Positions 43,487 to 52,032 of a stretch of 64,000 nucleotides of DNA are shown here, piece by piece. Where the stretch lies: positions 1,612,001 to 1,676,000 of the forward strand of contig NZ_JBDFMD010000001.1 of NCBI RefSeq assembly GCF_047238105.1, read 5' to 3'. Position numbers and translations under genes: made by a program. The stretch is from Paenibacillus_D sp047238105 (GTDB lineage: Bacteria > Bacillota > Bacilli > Paenibacillales > Paenibacillaceae). Below the pieces are notes generated by a model that made no database searches, was not told where the DNA came from, and worked only from the letters and a program-made list of their open reading frames with translations. The number at the start of each line of letters is the position of its first letter. Within the stretch, counting starts at the first letter, position 1.

Positions 43487-44019
43487 TGCGACTTTGGAAA
43501 AACCGTTCTGGCAGCGGGTATCCACTTGCGATAACGATCGTACTGGCTATTCTGCTGCTGTCCTGCTGCATCTTTGAATACTTTCGGCTGTCTATTATTG
43601 CAGCCGAAGTACGGGACGCCACACAAAGCGCCATCATAGCCGTGGCGACAGAGAACTATAGCTTGGTCTACAATGGCTTACGCCAAAGTTATTCGGGAGG
43701 GTATACCCGCTCCAGCAATCAGTGGCAAGAATCATGGACGACAGGTGACATCTACAACCGCATCAGCCGGGATTTAGGACTCGTTCAGGAAGAGAGCAGC
43801 TATGTAAGGAAGTCCTCAGAGCACATCGAATATAGCATTTCCCAACTAAAAGTAAATGTCATCAATACACCGTTTGCTCCCACGTCCCCCCATTCCATGC
43901 AACAGTTTACCGCTGAAGCTCAGATCCACCTCACCGTGCCACTATCATTTGGCTGGGGGCATCTGCCTCCCATGCAAGCAAACCTGACGGTTCAGGCCGT
44001 GTATCGACCACGTTTCTGA
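43483..44019 (+). CDS. TadE/TadF-like pseudopilin
   Basis: 178 residues; ATG 43483 overlaps the previous stop. N-terminal sequence KNRSGSGYPLAITIVLAILLLSCCIFEYFRL is a short basic leader, then a hydrophobic helix, followed by a predicted extracellular domain. SGSGYPLA is comparable with the RRGEGYVD leader of the previous gene. It ends the first Tad block; a promoter for the next gene follows. Confidence 0.62.
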   Translation: MMRLWKNRSGSGYPLAITIVLAILLLSCCIFEYFRLSIIAAEVRDATQSAIIAVATENYSLVYNGLRQSYSGGYTRSSNQWQESWTTGDIYNRISRDLGLVQEESSYVRKSSEHIEYSISQLKVNVINTPFAPTSPHSMQQFTAEAQIHLTVPLSFGWGHLPPMQANLTVQAVYRPRF

Positions 44020-44061
44020 AAGTCCAAAAATCATACGTAACGAACAAGATCACCGTTTTAA

Positions 44062-44090
44062 TTGGAATTTACAGATTTATACAGTATAAT
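44062..44090 (+). promoter_or_regulatory. Sigma-A-like promoter inside the transfer region
   Basis: TTGGAA (44062-44067), 17 bases, TATAAT (44085-44090), 54 bases before the next gene's start codon. It would give separate transcription of the surface-protein/VirB4 block. Confidence 0.65.
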
Positions 44091-44143
44091 AGGGATAACC
44101 ATTCCTTTTTCTATTCATTCAAATGAAAAGGAGTTGATTCATC

Positions 44144-44734
44144 TTGAAACGCAAAATATGGGTATGGACGGGCTGCATCATTCTTTTAGGAGCAATGGGA
44201 TTATGGGCGTTAAACAATGATGGCGGCGGTAAATCTGCCAAGGTTGAAACCAACCAGAACGTTTCTCCATCTCCCAATCCTTCTGCCGCTGTTACGATAC
44301 CGGATGTTACACCCGATCCATCTTCTGACGCTCAACTTTCTAATTCTAAACCTATCACGGTTCCCGACGTTCCCGAAGTAACACAAGATGCGGGTTCAAG
44401 CATTTCGGAATCGCCTGTGCTTCAACCGGAGAAAGAAGTTAAGGAAGTCGAAGTACCTCTTACCGAACCGGTTCCGACACCAAAACCGACAGAGCCGCCA
44501 AAGCCTAAGCCCGTAGAAACGGAGCAACCACAGGCTCCTGATACTCCTCCGACTTATGAGGAGAAAGAAACCCAGCCGAACAAGCCGCAAAATGAGCCGA
44601 ATGCGGGCGACAAAAATAGCAGTGGCAAAGTCTTTGTTCCAGGTTTCGGTTGGGTCGAAGACTCTGGTGAAAATCAAGGCAGTCAAAGCAGTTCAGATGG
44701 AGATTGGAATAAGCAAGTAGGTACGATGGATTAA
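44144..44734 (+). CDS. Membrane-anchored Pro/Glu-rich protein
   Basis: 196 residues, start TTG 44144 with AAGGAG upstream. One N-terminal membrane helix (IWVWTGCIILLGAMGLWAL) then a long disordered extracellular stretch rich in Pro, Glu, Lys and Thr, with PxP repeats (about residues 100-150), and a short C-terminal motif VFVPGFGWVEDSG. The layout is that of a wall-spanning stalk. No enzymatic domain. It may hold the transfer apparatus across the peptidoglycan. Confidence 0.6.
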   Translation: MKRKIWVWTGCIILLGAMGLWALNNDGGGKSAKVETNQNVSPSPNPSAAVTIPDVTPDPSSDAQLSNSKPITVPDVPEVTQDAGSSISESPVLQPEKEVKEVEVPLTEPVPTPKPTEPPKPKPVETEQPQAPDTPPTYEEKETQPNKPQNEPNAGDKNSSGKVFVPGFGWVEDSGENQGSQSSSDGDWNKQVGTMD

Positions 44735-44751
44735 AATATTACATTGAGCTG

Positions 44752-44780
44752 AGGTACAGGTAATCGCCTGTACCTTTTTG
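44752..44780 (+). terminator. Rho-independent terminator
   Basis: AGGTACAGG (44752-44760) pairs perfectly with CCTGTACCT (44767-44775), six-base loop, then TTTTTG. It lies between the Pro-rich protein and the secreted Trp-rich protein. Confidence 0.75.
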
Positions 44781-44798
44781 CTTTGGGAGGAGATCAGA

Positions 44799-46529
44799 AT
44801 GAAACGTTTCCTCATTTCAGTACTTTCTTTATTCATAATTGTGTCTTCCGTTAGTTCCTCAATCTATGCAAACGGTGACGGGAATATTGATAATGGCGGA
44901 GGAGACATGGGATCGGGAACATCGCAAAATAAATGGACCCCCGGTTATGACGGAGTAAGAATAACGATAGTTCGAGCAATAGATGAAAAGCCTGTCTCAA
45001 ACCCTTTAGATTATACAAACAAAACACCTTCCTCCGGTTTAATTCATTTTGGGAAAGTCAGCAAACTCCAATATCGTAGCGGCACACTTCTTACGGTAAA
45101 GGTGGGAGGCTACGCTTATAAAATCCCCGCAACCCCAATGCCACGCATTATCAGCTCTGGTGATACCATAACCAACATTGAGGTCATCAAAAGATATTTC
45201 ACGTCCGAAGGTGCAGTCAAAATGGTGGCCAACGATACCGGCATGGATTACGATACGTTGACCAACGGAAATTATAAGCTACTGCTGGAGCCCATTGCCT
45301 ATCTTACCTTTCAAGGCGGATTCATGGCGATGACGGCTCATGAAGCGGCTTTATACGATCAAATCCTTAGTGGGGGTCTACGTTCCAAAATGGTGAGCCT
45401 CACCCATCAAAATCTGCCTTTGTCCATGTTTCTGGAAAATCCCGATCTTGATTTCCCCGCGTGGAGCGGCTCACGTAGCAGCAGGGTAAGCAACGACCAA
45501 ATTATCACTTCCCTGGGACTTGGCATTGTCCGTTTTAACGGTGCGCCACCTACACCCCCGCCACCAAGTCAAACAAGCGTGCAGTATCGCACCAATACCG
45601 AGGTTATTACATCCGCACGTCTCTCCACTTCCGCCCCGATCACTCCAGAGTCCCCGGCCAGCGTTACTTTCCATATCATGGGCAGCAGCTACACCGTCAG
45701 TAATATTGTTATTCCAGAGGGAGACAGTCAACTGGTTTGGGTTAAATGGCGCACACCAAGCCAACCCCAGACGATTTCCATTCAGGTAAGCTCCTCAAAG
45801 GGCTCATTAAGCGCTTCTCCCATCACCGCCTCCATTGTCGATCTTAATCAGAATATACCTCCCGATCCGAAGGCAACGGACCGAAATGATAGCTTTCAAG
45901 AGCCCTCTATCCTTAGCTATACAGCCAAAACCACCGCTTCCTGGGGCATATGGTCTGCTCGCTGGCACGCCTATTGGGTTTGGATTCCAAAGTGGCAATG
46001 GATTAGCGCCGGACCGGATAGCGGTTATTGGGTGGACTTTGGGCACTGGGAAGATCAAGGATGGTGGGATTACACCTGGACAGGCTATAACGCCTCGCTT
46101 TCGGCCACACAATCCGTTACTCCTGATACCAAGTCTCCTAATACAGCTTCCGACCGCATCAAATCCGGATACGGCATTGAAATGGATGTATCTACTGCCG
46201 TGTCTTCTAATGCGCCCAGCAGCCACATGACTGGAGCGCAAAATGCCGTATCTTATTTCCCCGAATTTAACTATCAAACGTATTGGCGACTGCATGACCT
46301 GAAAACGAATGGATTGAACGCCAACCTCTGGTTAATGCCGAATGTCTTCTCCACCTACCAAAGTCGGGTACACTTCACGCCCATCTGGTACCCCGATGGT
46401 CCCTATACCCCGATTACGCGTGTATTGGATGCTTGGACACCAGACGGGATGCTCACGTTACAACTTCAAAGTTCAATCACAATATCTGATAACTTGTTCT
46501 CCGATTGGCATATCGCGCCACTAAAATAA
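44799..46529 (+). CDS. Large secreted Trp-rich surface protein of the element
   Basis: 576 residues from ATG 44799 (GGGAGGAG upstream). A signal peptide is clear (KRFLISVLSLFIIVSSVSSSIYA). The mature part is predicted beta-rich; around residue 390-430 it becomes extremely tryptophan- and tyrosine-rich (WGIWSARWHAYWVWIPKWQW, then YWVDFGHWEDQGWWDYTW). No sorting motif or membrane anchor at the C-terminus. Aromatic-rich segments can bind carbohydrate or wall polymer, so a pilus-tip, adhesin or mating-pair protein is a reasonable idea, but the family is not known to me. Confidence 0.65.
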   Translation: MKRFLISVLSLFIIVSSVSSSIYANGDGNIDNGGGDMGSGTSQNKWTPGYDGVRITIVRAIDEKPVSNPLDYTNKTPSSGLIHFGKVSKLQYRSGTLLTVKVGGYAYKIPATPMPRIISSGDTITNIEVIKRYFTSEGAVKMVANDTGMDYDTLTNGNYKLLLEPIAYLTFQGGFMAMTAHEAALYDQILSGGLRSKMVSLTHQNLPLSMFLENPDLDFPAWSGSRSSRVSNDQIITSLGLGIVRFNGAPPTPPPPSQTSVQYRTNTEVITSARLSTSAPITPESPASVTFHIMGSSYTVSNIVIPEGDSQLVWVKWRTPSQPQTISIQVSSSKGSLSASPITASIVDLNQNIPPDPKATDRNDSFQEPSILSYTAKTTASWGIWSARWHAYWVWIPKWQWISAGPDSGYWVDFGHWEDQGWWDYTWTGYNASLSATQSVTPDTKSPNTASDRIKSGYGIEMDVSTAVSSNAPSSHMTGAQNAVSYFPEFNYQTYWRLHDLKTNGLNANLWLMPNVFSTYQSRVHFTPIWYPDGPYTPITRVLDAWTPDGMLTLQLQSSITISDNLFSDWHIAPLK

Positions 46530-46550
46530 TGAAAGGATGGTGCTGCTTCC

Positions 46551-47231
46551 ATGCTGCTGCCGATCCTCATCCTGCTCTTCTGCCTCATAGGCGGAGGAGC
46601 AGTTCTATTTTTCCTCCGAACCAGCAAGCGACGATCGCAAGCGACGAGTGATGCGGCTGATCAAACGGCGCAACAATTCGTCAACGTTCAAGATATTCAA
46701 GGACATTTCCTGTTTACATTGGACGGCTGGGTACTGTCTTACCTTCGCCTCTTTCCAATCAGCCTTGACCTGTTAAGCCTCGCAGAAAAGCGGCTTCTTA
46801 TCCGAAAGCTAACCGCCGAGCTTTCTTCTATTCGATTCCCCTTTAAATTTCTGGCTGTCAGCCGACCGGTCGATATTTCCCCCTTAATTACCGATCTTTC
46901 CTCCTTGCTCCCCTCCGCCGATGCTACACAAAAAGAACTGCTGCGACAAGAATTGATGGAGATGAACACGTTGTCCCTATCCGGTGAAGTGGTTGAGCGG
47001 CAATTTTATTTGACGCTCTGGCAACGACAAGAACAGGGCGATGAACGCAACTTATTGGACAAGGCCAAACGACTTGTCCAGCATTTTGAAGATGCCGGAG
47101 TGCAGGCTCAACTTCTTAAGCAGCAAGAGATTGTTCGACTATGCAATTTGGTGAACAATCCGGCTTACAGTCACCTCGATCAAGATGACCCAGAGGAAGC
47201 CATCCCATTTTTATTTTTCAGGGAGGGATAA
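46551..47231 (+). CDS. VirB4 N-terminal-domain-like membrane protein
   Basis: 226 residues. One N-terminal membrane helix (LPILILLFCLIGGGAVLFFL), then about 180 residues starting FVNVQDIQGHFLFTLDGWVLSYLRLFPISL and containing FPFKFLAVSRPVDISPL. This resembles the N-terminal domain of VirB4/TraC-type ATPases (a beta-rich part with 'I..G.....DG....L.V.P.'), here fused to a membrane anchor and detached from the ATPase, which is encoded 0.8 kb further on. The assignment is by pattern only. Confidence 0.55.
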   Translation: MLLPILILLFCLIGGGAVLFFLRTSKRRSQATSDAADQTAQQFVNVQDIQGHFLFTLDGWVLSYLRLFPISLDLLSLAEKRLLIRKLTAELSSIRFPFKFLAVSRPVDISPLITDLSSLLPSADATQKELLRQELMEMNTLSLSGEVVERQFYLTLWQRQEQGDERNLLDKAKRLVQHFEDAGVQAQLLKQQEIVRLCNLVNNPAYSHLDQDDPEEAIPFLFFREG

Positions 47232-47234
47232 CGC

Positions 47235-48089
47235 ATGGACCCATCAACGGCTAAGTTACTAGCGCAACTTGCCGCCAAATTGGCTGCTGACGAAGAAGCG
47301 CGCAAACGTCTCCTCCTTCTAATCGCCGTTCCTATTGTCGCGCTTTTGCTTCTCGTCGCCATGATTTTACAACTGTTAACTTCACCGATTGAATCCCTCA
47401 AAATCTGGCTCACTCCCAATGAAGCTCCAATTGTTGAAAATTTACGCTCCGATTACGGATACACGCAATTGTTGCAAGCAGATGAAGAGGGTTACAAGGA
47501 AAGCAATGGCCAGCAATACGAAGGTGTCGTATTCCAGGACGGCGGCCGAGAAGTCGTGTACTTTAACCAACTAGATATCCGATGGGCAGACAAGCCTTAC
47601 GGCCCAAACGATACGATTGGTGTTGCAGGTTGTGGCCCGACTTCTCTTTCCATTGTGGTCTCCACGCTAACCGGTCAAACGGTTGATCCGGTCACCATGT
47701 CCAAGTGGGCCTATGACAATGGCTATTTGGCAGAAGGCACCGGCAGCTACCACAGCTTGATTCCAGACGGAGCCAAACATTTTGGTTTACAGGTAACTGG
47801 TGCGACCGTTAAGGATAAGCAGACCATCGTCGATGCTCTGGGTGCCGGTAAGCTCGTTATCGCCATTATGGCCAAAGGGCATTTCACTTCATCCGGCCAT
47901 TTCATTGTTCTGCGCGGCGTTACGGAAGATGGGCACATTTTAGTCGCTGACCCGGCTAGCAAGAAAAGGAGCGAGCAGTCTTGGGATTTCAATATCATCC
48001 TAACTGAAGCCCGACAAAACGCTGGCGGGCGGACCGTTTTGGATCATTTCATGAAAGGAGTTGGCACTTCTTATGTCACGCAATGCTAA
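47235..48089 (+). CDS. C39-family cysteine peptidase with membrane anchor
   Basis: 284 residues. A membrane helix at about 37-57 is followed by an extracellular C39-like domain: catalytic Cys in GVAGCGPTSLSIV, His in SGHFIVLRGV and Asp in LVADPAS. In conjugative elements this position is usually taken by a wall hydrolase (SLT plus NlpC/P60); a C39-like papain-fold enzyme is a known alternative and may cleave wall peptide cross-links or process a surface protein. Its last 17 bases overlap virB4. Confidence 0.78.
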   Translation: MDPSTAKLLAQLAAKLAADEEARKRLLLLIAVPIVALLLLVAMILQLLTSPIESLKIWLTPNEAPIVENLRSDYGYTQLLQADEEGYKESNGQQYEGVVFQDGGREVVYFNQLDIRWADKPYGPNDTIGVAGCGPTSLSIVVSTLTGQTVDPVTMSKWAYDNGYLAEGTGSYHSLIPDGAKHFGLQVTGATVKDKQTIVDALGAGKLVIAIMAKGHFTSSGHFIVLRGVTEDGHILVADPASKKRSEQSWDFNIILTEARQNAGGRTVLDHFMKGVGTSYVTQC

Positions 48090-49884
48090 CGTATCCTCTA
48101 ATTCATCTCTGTTGAACGCCATTACACCAATGGGCCTTGGTTTTTCACGTGCGGGCCTTACCGTCGGAGAAGAGGCAGCTAAAATGTATGGCGTCATCCA
48201 ATACCCGCAAAAAGTGGACATTGGCTGGCTCTCCCCTCTCACCAATCTGCCTGCTACGATGGTCGCCATCGGTTTTCAGCCGATTGACAACAGCGCCTTA
48301 ATCAATGCTATTTCCAAGTCCATTACCCAAAACCGCAGTCTGGCCGACAGCGCCAAAGACCCGCTTACCCGCCAGCGGGCAGAAAAAGCGGCAGCGGACG
48401 GCGAGCAAATCATGCTGCAAATTGACCAAAACGGCGAAACGGTAGGACTCATGAACATGGTCGTCATGCCGTTTGCCCATGAAGAAACGCTTTTCAACCG
48501 AGCTTGTCGCCGCGTTGAAAACACATTCAGCATGATGCGCTGTAAAATTCGCACGCTTGCTCATCTTCAGAAAGAAAGCTACACCCATTTGTCGCCTTTA
48601 TATCCTGCTCAGGAGCCAATCGAAAATGTATTGAACAAAATCATGCCGATGAGTACCTTCGTGGGTGGTTTTCCGTTTGCCAGCAGTGGCTTCAATGATG
48701 GAACCGGCTATTACCTAGCCAAGGACGCCAGCGGCGGACTGATTATTGTTGATCTATGGCGGCGCGGCGGGGATCGAACGAATTCCAACATCGTGGTGAT
48801 GGGCATAGCCGGTGTGGGCAAATCGACGGCGGTTAAACATATTGCGCTTAGCGAGTACATGAAAGGAACCAAAATCATTTTCGTGGACCCCGAATCCGAG
48901 TACAAAGAGCTAACTCTGCGCTTAAACGGCGATTGGATCAATGCCGGCGGCGGCGCAGGCGGAAAGATCAATCCGTTGCAAATTCGCCCAGCTCCTCGTG
49001 ACGATGATGACGAGGAGCATCCGCTCTATAAGGATGAAGGAAACGGCATGTCGGATATGGCCTTGCATCTCAAAAATTTGGAGATATTTTTTAATCTTTA
49101 CATCCCTGACCTTACAATGATGCAAAAAGCCGTTCTCAAGCAATGTTTAATCGAGCTATATCATCAATTTCAAATCACATGGACCACCGACATCACTAAA
49201 CTGAAGTCCATGGACTTTCCAACGTTTTCTGATCTCCACAACCTTATCTCTGCCAAGGAACAAGCGACACAGGATGACATCTATAAAGAATTATCCCTGC
49301 TGTTGCACGATATTGCACACGGCGGGGATTCTTTTTTATGGAATGGCCACAGCACCATTCAAACCCGCAGCCGCTGCATTTGTCTGGATACGCATTCGCT
49401 TCAAAATACGTCCGATAACATCAAGAGAACGCAATACTTCAATTTGCTATCCTGGTGCTGGGAGCAGATGTCGCAGGATCGGAATGAACGGGTACTGCTA
49501 ATCTGTGATGAATCCTATCTCATGATCGACCCGAACGTTCCGCAAAGTCTAGTTTTTCTTCGGAACGTCGAGAAGCGAGCACGGAAATATGAAGCGAGTT
49601 TGGCCATTATCTCTCACAGCGTCGTGGATTTTCTGGCTCCTGAAGTGAAGATGTACGGTCAAGCGCTGCTCGATATTCCTTGCATCAAAATCCTGATGGG
49701 AACCGATGGACAAAACCTCAAAGAAACTCGGGAACTGTACAACTTAACTGAAGCTGAAGAGGAGCTTCTCGCCAGTAAAAAGCGCGAACACGCTCTGCTT
49801 ATGATCGGCTCCAAACGAATGCACGTTCACTTCGAGATTCCCGAGTACAAGTTTGCTTATATGGGAGCCGCAGGAGGACGATGA
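48073..49884 (+). CDS. virB4: VirB4-type conjugation ATPase
   Basis: 603 residues; the ribosome binding site AAAGGAG stands 12 bases before ATG 48073, a bit far. Walker A is GIAGVGKSTAVKH near residue 245, Walker B region VLLICDESYLMID near 480, and the C-terminal QALLDIPCIKILMGTDGQN segment is typical. The protein starts directly with the middle part of the family, consistent with the N-terminal domain being a separate gene (46551). It powers the type IV channel. Confidence 0.88.
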   Translation: MSRNANVSSNSSLLNAITPMGLGFSRAGLTVGEEAAKMYGVIQYPQKVDIGWLSPLTNLPATMVAIGFQPIDNSALINAISKSITQNRSLADSAKDPLTRQRAEKAAADGEQIMLQIDQNGETVGLMNMVVMPFAHEETLFNRACRRVENTFSMMRCKIRTLAHLQKESYTHLSPLYPAQEPIENVLNKIMPMSTFVGGFPFASSGFNDGTGYYLAKDASGGLIIVDLWRRGGDRTNSNIVVMGIAGVGKSTAVKHIALSEYMKGTKIIFVDPESEYKELTLRLNGDWINAGGGAGGKINPLQIRPAPRDDDDEEHPLYKDEGNGMSDMALHLKNLEIFFNLYIPDLTMMQKAVLKQCLIELYHQFQITWTTDITKLKSMDFPTFSDLHNLISAKEQATQDDIYKELSLLLHDIAHGGDSFLWNGHSTIQTRSRCICLDTHSLQNTSDNIKRTQYFNLLSWCWEQMSQDRNERVLLICDESYLMIDPNVPQSLVFLRNVEKRARKYEASLAIISHSVVDFLAPEVKMYGQALLDIPCIKILMGTDGQNLKETRELYNLTEAEEELLASKKREHALLMIGSKRMHVHFEIPEYKFAYMGAAGGR

Positions 49885-49977
49885 ATGATGAATAAAAAGA
49901 AGCAACTCATCGAGCTTTTCATTTATATTGTCATCGTAATTGTAGGATCAATCCTATTGTTTATGAAAGAAGGATGA
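49885..49977 (+). CDS. 30-residue single-span membrane peptide
   Basis: Starts ATG ATG directly after the virB4 stop and overlaps the start of the next gene. The product is a basic N-terminus (MMNKKKQLIE), one membrane helix (LFIYIVIVIVGSILLF) and MKEG. The ribosome binding site GGAGG lies in the virB4 end. Tight packing on both sides supports a real gene. Function unknown; a small channel or anchor peptide. Confidence 0.55.
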   Translation: MMNKKKQLIELFIYIVIVIVGSILLFMKEG

Positions 49978-49979
49978 CC

Positions 49980-51011
49980 ATGATTCTGTATCTGACCAGC
50001 AATACGAATGTGAATTTACTGGATCAATTAGAGACGGAGCAGGAATTGCCGGTAAAAAAGCTGACCGGACAATTCTCGCTTCTATCCTTTGTGGTGAAAG
50101 ACATGCGGCATTTTAGTCACGTTCGATACGTAACGATTGATCGGAAAGCCGTAATGGAATCTGATGAGGAAATGCTTCAAGCTCTGTTATCGTTTCAAAC
50201 GATGTATGAAATTCGAATCATTGTCATTGCCGAAGGGCTGCCGGAGAGTAGCCCTTTTCTTCAACAACTGATCCGGGCTGGAATCACGAATGTAGTAACT
50301 TCAAAAAGTATTGAGACGATGTTATTAGAAATACAAGAGTGTTTTTCGGAGCAAGGGATGCAGCGTTATACTCATTCTGTTTCCTTTGAACCAGTAGAGG
50401 CAACGTCGGAAACAAATCAACCTGATGAAGAGAAATATATTTTTGACTGTAAGAACATTCGAATTGCCATAGCTGGTAGCGATCGACGGGTAGGCGTTAC
50501 GACAACGGCAATGAATTTAGTTTTTTGGATTCAAGCCCATGGAGGGAATGCCTGTTATTTAGAAGCCAATACGAGCAAGCATTTGGCTCACATTATCCAT
50601 CTGTTCGAGCCGGAGAAATCAGGGAACTCTTATGTAATGGAGGGGGCTAATTTTTATTTAACCCCTGAGTTTGATCGCGATTATAACTTTATTGTGACGG
50701 ATTGTGGAGTTTTGGGTGATCCTAGGGTACAAGAATCCTTTATACAAGCAGATATTCGTATACTTTGCGGCTCGGCTATGCCTTACGAATTGCCGATGTT
50801 TTATCGGGCTATAGAGCGATGCAAAGACCTGCCTGTACATGTAATAGGATTATTTGTACCTGAAAGTTTACACTCCTACTTGCTTCAAATGATAAGAAAC
50901 GACATTCTTTTCGGAGATAACTCTCACGACCTATTTGATTCTGTAGTAAACAGTCGGATATATAGACTATTTTTGAAAGAATATACGTTGCGTTATTCAA
51001 AATCAGATTGA
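49980..51011 (+). CDS. Second CpaE/TadZ-like protein with atypical P-loop
   Basis: About 343 residues (ATG 49974 possible, 49980 better placed after GAAGGA). The N-terminal 120 residues look like a receiver-like or CpaE N-domain (IRIIVIAEGLPESSPFLQQLIRAGITNVVT). The C-terminal part is a MinD-like ATPase with the loop IAIAGSDRRVGVTTTAMNLVFW, where GxTTT is kept but the Lys of the P-loop is replaced, and FIVTDCGVLGDP. It ends the transfer region. A regulatory or structural, maybe non-hydrolysing, role is possible. Confidence 0.65.
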   Translation: MILYLTSNTNVNLLDQLETEQELPVKKLTGQFSLLSFVVKDMRHFSHVRYVTIDRKAVMESDEEMLQALLSFQTMYEIRIIVIAEGLPESSPFLQQLIRAGITNVVTSKSIETMLLEIQECFSEQGMQRYTHSVSFEPVEATSETNQPDEEKYIFDCKNIRIAIAGSDRRVGVTTTAMNLVFWIQAHGGNACYLEANTSKHLAHIIHLFEPEKSGNSYVMEGANFYLTPEFDRDYNFIVTDCGVLGDPRVQESFIQADIRILCGSAMPYELPMFYRAIERCKDLPVHVIGLFVPESLHSYLLQMIRNDILFGDNSHDLFDSVVNSRIYRLFLKEYTLRYSKSD

Positions 51012-51072
51012 TACAAATATGAGTATTAGTATTTTCAAAAAAGCATGCTTGGAAAGTTCCTTGAATCGTGGA

Positions 51073-51107
51073 GGAAGATGTCAGAATGGACTGCCATCTT
51101 CCTTTTC
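51073..51107 (+). terminator. Terminator at the end of the transfer region
   Basis: GGAAGATG (51073-51080) pairs with CATCTTCC (51095-51102), followed by TTTTCAATCTTT. It stops the transfer operon and faces the minus-strand regulator gene, whose stop lies in the T-tract. Confidence 0.7.
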
Positions 51108-52032
51108 AATCTTTACTACTTTTCCATGCAGTATAAGCGATTGTAAAAACGGCGGCAACCAGAAACACTAACCACCCAGGATGCCAAGCATTCCAAATAA
51201 AACCGATCGCCAGAAAAACAACAGCTGCCAAGGGCCAAATTACCGCATGAATCCAGCCATGTTTGCTCGATTCCTCATCTTTCTCATATTCCTTTACATA
51301 TTCTTCATTGTTGGTAACCAATCGTTCGCCCTCCAATGCCGAACCTGCAATAATGAACAAGTACACAGCAGATGCCCATGTCAGCGGCATTAGCACTAAG
51401 AGGGGATCTCTATCAGCCTGACCAGTGTCGTTAGTCAAAAAAGGGATCCCAAAACTTAATATAATGATCACAATTCCGGTGACGATTAATATTCCATACC
51501 TTTTACGATTGACCAAGTTTTTCTGTCTAAAATCTTTAATAAACGAATCATCAAAAACTAATGGTTGTGTTTCAAGTTCCTTGTACGCTTTTACGCTAAA
51601 GCCTTGCCACACCAAGATAGCCACTCCAACAGCAACGACCATCATAAACAACACATAGCTAAACGCTTCTTGAAAATACATAGGCAATAAGATTGAGGCT
51701 ATAAGAATAGCCACTCCGGCGGCGATTTTTTTGGCACCCTGCTTCTTACTTAAAAGATAGGCTTCCACAACTTCCTGACTGGCATAATAGCCTTCCTCAG
51801 TCGTTCCGTGTTCTCCAATGGACTGATCTTCATCCTTTAACAGGTAATCGAGCGAAACCTGGAATAGCCTGCTCATTTTCACCAGTTTTTCTGTTTCCGG
51901 AAATCCTTGACCGTTCTCCCATTTACTTATTGCTTGTCTGGAGACTTGTAGCTTTTCGGCAAATTCCTCTTGGGACCATCCTTTTTGTGCCCTCAGCTTT
52001 TTTAGTTTTTGATAAAATTCCATTCTCTTCAC
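51106..52032 (-). CDS. XRE-family regulator with membrane domain
   Basis: 308 residues. Residues ~6-60 form a Cro/CI-type helix-turn-helix (LRAQKGWSQEEFAEKLQVSRQAISKWENGQGFPETEKL). Five to six membrane helices follow (from about residue 100), interrupted by a polar cytoplasmic segment. HTH plus membrane domain proteins of this form are common in Firmicutes and often regulate neighbouring transport or stress genes. It faces the element's last gene. Whether it belongs to the element or to the chromosome is not clear. Confidence 0.8.
   Translation of the reverse strand: MKRMEFYQKLKKLRAQKGWSQEEFAEKLQVSRQAISKWENGQGFPETEKLVKMSRLFQVSLDYLLKDEDQSIGEHGTTEEGYYASQEVVEAYLLSKKQGAKKIAAGVAILIASILLPMYFQEAFSYVLFMMVVAVGVAILVWQGFSVKAYKELETQPLVFDDSFIKDFRQKNLVNRKRYGILIVTGIVIIILSFGIPFLTNDTGQADRDPLLVLMPLTWASAVYLFIIAGSALEGERLVTNNEEYVKEYEKDEESSKHGWIHAVIWPLAAVVFLAIGFIWNAWHPGWLVFLVAAVFTIAYTAWKSSKD

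Larger units (their letters stand above)
6345..51100. mobile_element. Integrative and conjugative element with Tad/type IV transfer genes and a defence island
   Basis: The left end is set by the tRNA-Leu(CAA) fragment. From there the genes run ParA, ParB, polyvalent helicase/methyltransferase, primase-like TOPRIM protein, RHH accessory protein, relaxase, coupling protein, VirB2/VirB6/PrgI/VirB4-like proteins and a Tad-type set, nearly all on the plus strand with tight overlaps. Genes on the minus strand (15545-24766, 30872-32056, 35912-36382) are cargo. The right end is put near the terminator at 51073-51107, where the transfer genes stop. No integrase, resolvase or matching attR was found, so this boundary rests on gene content only. 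Confidence 0.7.
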
